Origin: Candidatus Hydrogenedentota bacterium
GTDB lineage: Bacteria > Hydrogenedentota > Hydrogenedentia > Hydrogenedentales > SLHB01
DNA length: 6,823 bases
Assembly: GCA_026387845.1 (NCBI GenBank)
Contig: JAPLKX010000100.1
Span: 1 to 6,823, forward strand
Direction of reading: 5' to 3'
Below are positions 4,901-6,823 of this stretch, one piece after another. Under the pieces are notes generated by a model. It did no database searches. It was not told the DNA's origin and saw nothing but the letters and a program-made list of their open reading frames with translations. The translations under genes were made by a program, and so were the position numbers. Position 1 is the stretch's first letter. Every line of letters starts with the position of its first letter.

Positions 4901-6823
4901 GTCGGATGGAATCAGACCAGCATTCAGGCCAAGAACTCCCAACTGCACAATACGCTTGGGCGCATCACTTGCTTCAAACGGCGAAACCCCCGTTGGTACG
5001 CCGCGTCCATCGCCTCCGACACCCTCCTCACGCACCGGGATCAATGGGACCGTCGTGTCGCCCGCATCAAAGAAGGTCGTTGGGTCATCGGGGAACGGAT
5101 AAATTCGATAGCCGGGCGTGCCTACCTGACCAATGCCGTTCCAAAAGAACGGGTTATCTTTATACGCGTCTGCAAACGTGGTGTCAGTAAGCGGGTCGGG
5201 ATCCTCGGGAATTGGAGGACTGAACGCAGAAACCGCCAAGAGCAGCCGGTTGTACGGCGGCATCGAGTCGATTACGGTGCCGTACGGCACTTCCATTTCG
5301 ACCTTGTCCCCGCTCGAAACATTGCCTTCAGGATCTGGAGCGCCAACCGTAAGCTGCCAGCCCGACAGGTCTACCGGCTGACCACTCACGTTTTCAATCT
5401 CAACCCACTCATGATCCGGCTCCTGGCTGAAGTCAAAGAAGTTGATGGTAAAAAGCCCCCCCGGCAGACTACTTGGTTCCCCATTGTAATAAACAGCAAT
5501 GTGAAGATAGACCTGTTCCCCCGCAGGCGCGTAGCGGGGGATCGTTACCGTATGTGCCTGATTATCCCGCCAGTAACCAAGATCAGTGTTTGCCGCATTA
5601 CTCGGCCTTTCACCTGAGCAGAACAAAAAGCCGGAAGGAGTGGTGGTATCGTCCCGTTGATTTTCATATCCGCAAACCGGGCCGTCAAAAGCTGGTACAT
5701 AGGCAGCACCTGGTAGTGTACCCAAGACGAGGTCGTCCAAAATGCGACGGCCGCTATTGTCGACCGTAATGGACGACTGTAACGCAGGATCAGCGTTAGG
5801 ATTTACGCAGTACGTCGCCGCCGCCGCTGCGTCGCCAACATATTTTACGACAAACTTGAAGTTAGTTTGGGCCGTATTTTTGTCCAGGACATAGTTGCCT
5901 GCCGCGTCCTTGGTGTTGATGGTCAAGTAATACCGGCCCGGGGGAAGATACTTGTAGGGTTGAAAACGGTATTCAATAACGTTGAGCAAAGGCGTCGGAG
6001 GAAGATTTGGGTCGGTATCGACACCGTCATAAATATCAACATTAATGTTCTTAACTTTCGTGGCTAGAACTGCGCTATTGCCTATTACGCCGACGGGAAA
6101 GTTGGGCGTTAGTGCGTTTAGCGTCCAGACTCCTTCCATGTTTATCGAATCGAGATTGGCTTGGTATTCTACAGTTGGAACAGTCCCGGGTATTGTCCTT
6201 CTCTCGTCGCAGAGCCTATAGCATTGAATGCGGAATGGCGATCCGCCGACAGCCGTGTCTGGAAAATAATAAGGCTGATTAGCCTGGCCATAGAACCAAT
6301 CAATTTCGGCTTCGACACGCCGGACGGGTCTTACCATGATTTCGTTGATACGTATGGCTTCAGTGCCGGCGACGGTGTAGTTGATGGGCCTTTTGGCTTC
6401 TTCGGGCGGAACTCCGTTTTCGATCTGGAGTGCGTACCACCATGGGTCGTACTCGAGTTGTTGCAGGTCGTTGGTGGAGAGTTCGGTGCGGGCGTAGTCG
6501 TCGTCGGCGGAATCGGCGATGTTGACGGCGAGTTGCATGGCTTGGAGCCGTGGGTCGAGGGGCATGATGAGGGGCCGGGGAGCGCCGCCGAGATCGAAGG
6601 ATACGCCGGATTGGTTGACGCCCTCGATGCGCATTCCGGCAAGGAATGCGTTGAGGGGGAAAACTTCCTGTTCGTCGGGGCGCATATTGCCGGCGAGGTA
6701 TCGGTCAACGTCTTCGGGCAGGTAGCGGTAGCCGAGTTGGGCGTAAATCTGCTCGGGATCGAGGGGGTTGCCGTCCGCGTCTTCGCCGTGATACACGAGC
6801 GCCTCGTTTAGATTCCAATCTTT
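1967..6823 (-). CDS. Giant GspK-like protein with split lamin-tail domain and lectin-like domain, 5' end outside window
   Basis: An open frame runs from the right edge to TGA at 1969-1967: 1618 residues visible. The GTG at 6796 is not a credible start, because the frame stays open upstream (KDWNLNEAL) and no clear ribosome site or signal peptide is seen. Numbering from the edge: LAVNIADSADDDYARTE (98-114) resembles the NI.D..D.D..T stretch of GspK-like proteins; IRINEIMVRP (157-166) is a typical LTD first strand; EWVEIENVSGQPVDLSGW (472-489) is the next LTD block, displaced by about 300 residues; 664-709 is Asp-rich; DSLGDLM occurs near 922; DTNGDGAI (1151-1158) and DLDGDGVIN (1588-1596) resemble calcium loops; RININT (1234-1239) and LAGIPGV (1258-1264) resemble the GspK/helix-hairpin-helix pattern; 1278-1408 is concanavalin-like; LMTTRSDIFEILVTV (1567-1581) to the SERKTRTVYER end resembles the GspK C-terminal subdomain. 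Multiple Cys fit an exported protein. Likely role: envelope or pilus/secretion-associated. Function is not established. Confidence 0.85.
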   Translation of the reverse strand, partial: KDWNLNEALVYHGEDADGNPLDPEQIYAQLGYRYLPEDVDRYLAGNMRPDEQEVFPLNAFLAGMRIEGVNQSGVSFDLGGAPRPLIMPLDPRLQAMQLAVNIADSADDDYARTELSTNDLQQLEYDPWWYALQIENGVPPEEAKRPINYTVAGTEAIRINEIMVRPVRRVEAEIDWFYGQANQPYYFPDTAVGGSPFRIQCYRLCDERRTIPGTVPTVEYQANLDSINMEGVWTLNALTPNFPVGVIGNSAVLATKVKNINVDIYDGVDTDPNLPPTPLLNVIEYRFQPYKYLPPGRYYLTINTKDAAGNYVLDKNTAQTNFKFVVKYVGDAAAAATYCVNPNADPALQSSITVDNSGRRILDDLVLGTLPGAAYVPAFDGPVCGYENQRDDTTTPSGFLFCSGERPSNAANTDLGYWRDNQAHTVTIPRYAPAGEQVYLHIAVYYNGEPSSLPGGLFTINFFDFSQEPDHEWVEIENVSGQPVDLSGWQLTVGAPDPEGNVSSGDKVEMEVPYGTVIDSMPPYNRLLLAVSAFSPPIPEDPDPLTDTTFADAYKDNPFFWNGIGQVGTPGYRIYPFPDDPTTFFDAGDTTVPLIPVREEGVGGDGRGVPTGVSPFEASDAPKRIVQLGVLGLNAGLIPSDTTDDKAFIAKWVLRGGVFPNYPEHDSIDNDYDDHLIGLNNPPGIQGRDGIDHNGDSDATGPGEGVDEGRLWIDSPLQVHAGAGSFNILPFALLYDLMPSLYPGDLFLNPEWKEFIERRFSPGDNVFVSLYQGAHQQKRVVDRITYTERDVINRCIDDEVSTVDGNGVAFRPSLHDQSGAFTEAYKKFWPDNSMGIDFYRSLERKYHPLYNGDRFGTQNRWQATDGNYDDWSHEPVAVGSPKWNGSPLERNDAAWNVLDPSVDTQRLLRELTLVDIRNKSFDSLGDLMSLEYCTLNKAYSEYGNVPLSINALAGFQPEPETAGNIQSLMEAGVSDAIYLSPGAGAFRSLLPTAPTAAQLACSFVDPCGNTEYELPQAWRPFFLHEISFGTDTEPVPAGLPLDGNYWLLNGPTERPAGLEDPAVLRSRWPVEKRAVLFASRNLDSNGNATLYVEWDASSGLQDGTYDLYADTGLKLLDVSPDTLTDTGKFIRCRVMENVTERPAVNITVYTDTNGDGAITTTKQDANSKDSLGRLTTFRPDSRGYIYCGSISVNNNRLAVEIENAVQPPAPGVTADTLNTFAGVILTPRARTQGRININTVETRLYKDSDNVTRRLNVLAGIPGVFQDYPEQAVYERDYNFAVTVNVEATPEAYEFGMIIRCTGDSYYLLRVEKVPGGDPVATLYPVIDSVVMPQLNTASFPASEEYRLSLSITTDTTYDLFSIGCFLNNTVLFGAEDPILNNPLQTGTVGLISAMQSVGFANPAFSPVPGATFNRGWSGLGWTIDGDGLYRYDGANPTVPLASTSTLFTGYPPDDLLYSSDDEVRKLTTAPDANDPNDIRRTFVRAEWLASGRAFVKRAEHWDGRYFESISDLLVPYSNPDLNDPRDDNLTFWPLVIGRDFGGSVPDYLATQAMQESAWRLSRSANLMTTRSDIFEILVTVQAGTGEDLDGDGVINYRSDDEFTRTSERKTRTVYERP
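2600..2992 (-). other. Concanavalin-like (LamG/DUF1080-type) beta-sandwich
   Basis: Residues about 1278-1408. YEFGMIIRCTGDSYYLLRVE, then a YRLSLSITTD strand, FLNNTVLFGAEDP, and GTVGLISAMQSVGFANPAF follow the order common to laminin-G/concanavalin-like folds: full-frame residue in a tryptic-free strand, inner sheet, a displayed small molecule site, and a closing GxVGL...xFxNxxF strand. The domain sits between the ININT/LAGIPGV motif and the GspK-like C-terminus, suggesting sugar or surface binding. No ligand residues can be assigned by eye. Confidence 0.5.
5219..6355 (-). other. Lamin-tail domain interrupted by an insert of about 300 residues
   Basis: The LTD family normally reads xxINEIMxxP closely followed by EWIELxNxxxxPVDLSGW. 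Here INEIMVRP (159-166) and EWVEIENVSGQPVDLSGW (472-489) both match well, and a later PYGTVIDSMPPYNRLLLAVSAF-like strand (about 510-530) fits the VIPPGGYLVL position. Between them lie roughly 305 residues with several Cys and a beta-rich look (LPPGRYYLTINTKDAAGNY, VYLHIAVYYNG). I see the split directly; that both halves fold as one domain is inference. Confidence 0.6.

Noticed and set aside
4493..5617. Plus-strand ORF of 374 codons
   Set aside because: Antisense to the middle of the giant gene, rich in Arg and Val with no domain. The minus frame has the clear LTD and Asp-rich motifs.
6794..6796. GTG as start of the giant gene
   Set aside because: The frame continues open to the edge, no ribosome site precedes it, and no signal peptide or membrane segment follows, so it is internal.
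6161..6811. Plus-strand ORF of 216 codons at the right edge
   Set aside because: Antisense to the NI.D..D.D and INEIM segments of the giant gene; no independent support.

Overview
The window holds two long minus-strand genes in head-to-tail order, each cut by a window edge, separated by 65 bp and read right to left. The ORFs on the plus strand are antisense shadows. There are no tRNA, rRNA, IS, CRISPR or phage signatures. The large exported multidomain proteins, split lamin-tail domain, GspK-like ends, parallel beta-helix and short heptanucleotide repeats suggest a bacterium from the planctomycete, Hydrogenedentota, Lentisphaerota or similar environmental lineages. That placement is inference from protein style; no marker gene is present.

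Right-hand gene (6823 down to 1967): the last 1618 residues of a giant secreted or envelope protein whose true start lies outside the window. From N to C it shows a segment resembling the NI.D..D.D..T stretch of GspK-like pseudopilin proteins, the first strand of a lamin-tail domain (LTD), an insert of about 300 residues, the rest of the LTD, Asp-rich stretches, a long uncharacterised middle, an ININT/LAGIPGV motif as in GspK and helix-hairpin-helix proteins, a concanavalin-like beta-sandwich, and a GspK-like C-terminus. I read it as a large GspK-like (type II secretion or type IV pilus minor pseudopilin family) protein decorated with adhesion-type domains.

Spacer (1902-1966): GC-rich, with an imperfect tandem duplication and competing hairpins around the upstream stop codon, then a good Shine-Dalgarno for the next gene.

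Left-hand gene (1901 down to the left edge, 633 codons seen): an exported right-handed parallel beta-helix protein with a signal peptide, beta-helix coils, a typical beta-helix closing motif and then Ig-like or beta-sandwich sequence. It is easily missed because it has no unambiguous stop inside the window and long antisense ORFs cover it.

The most unusual feature is a 98-bp tract of fourteen contiguous 7-nt units (1791-1888), made of two related heptamer families, five strict copies each, lying inside the signal-peptide coding region of the left-hand gene. Seven is not a multiple of three, so gain or loss of one unit would throw the signal peptide and mature protein out of frame, and both alternative frames stop soon after the tract. 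This makes the gene a candidate phase-variable surface or secreted protein next to a pilus/secretion-like gene. Whether the tract varies cannot be seen from one sequence.
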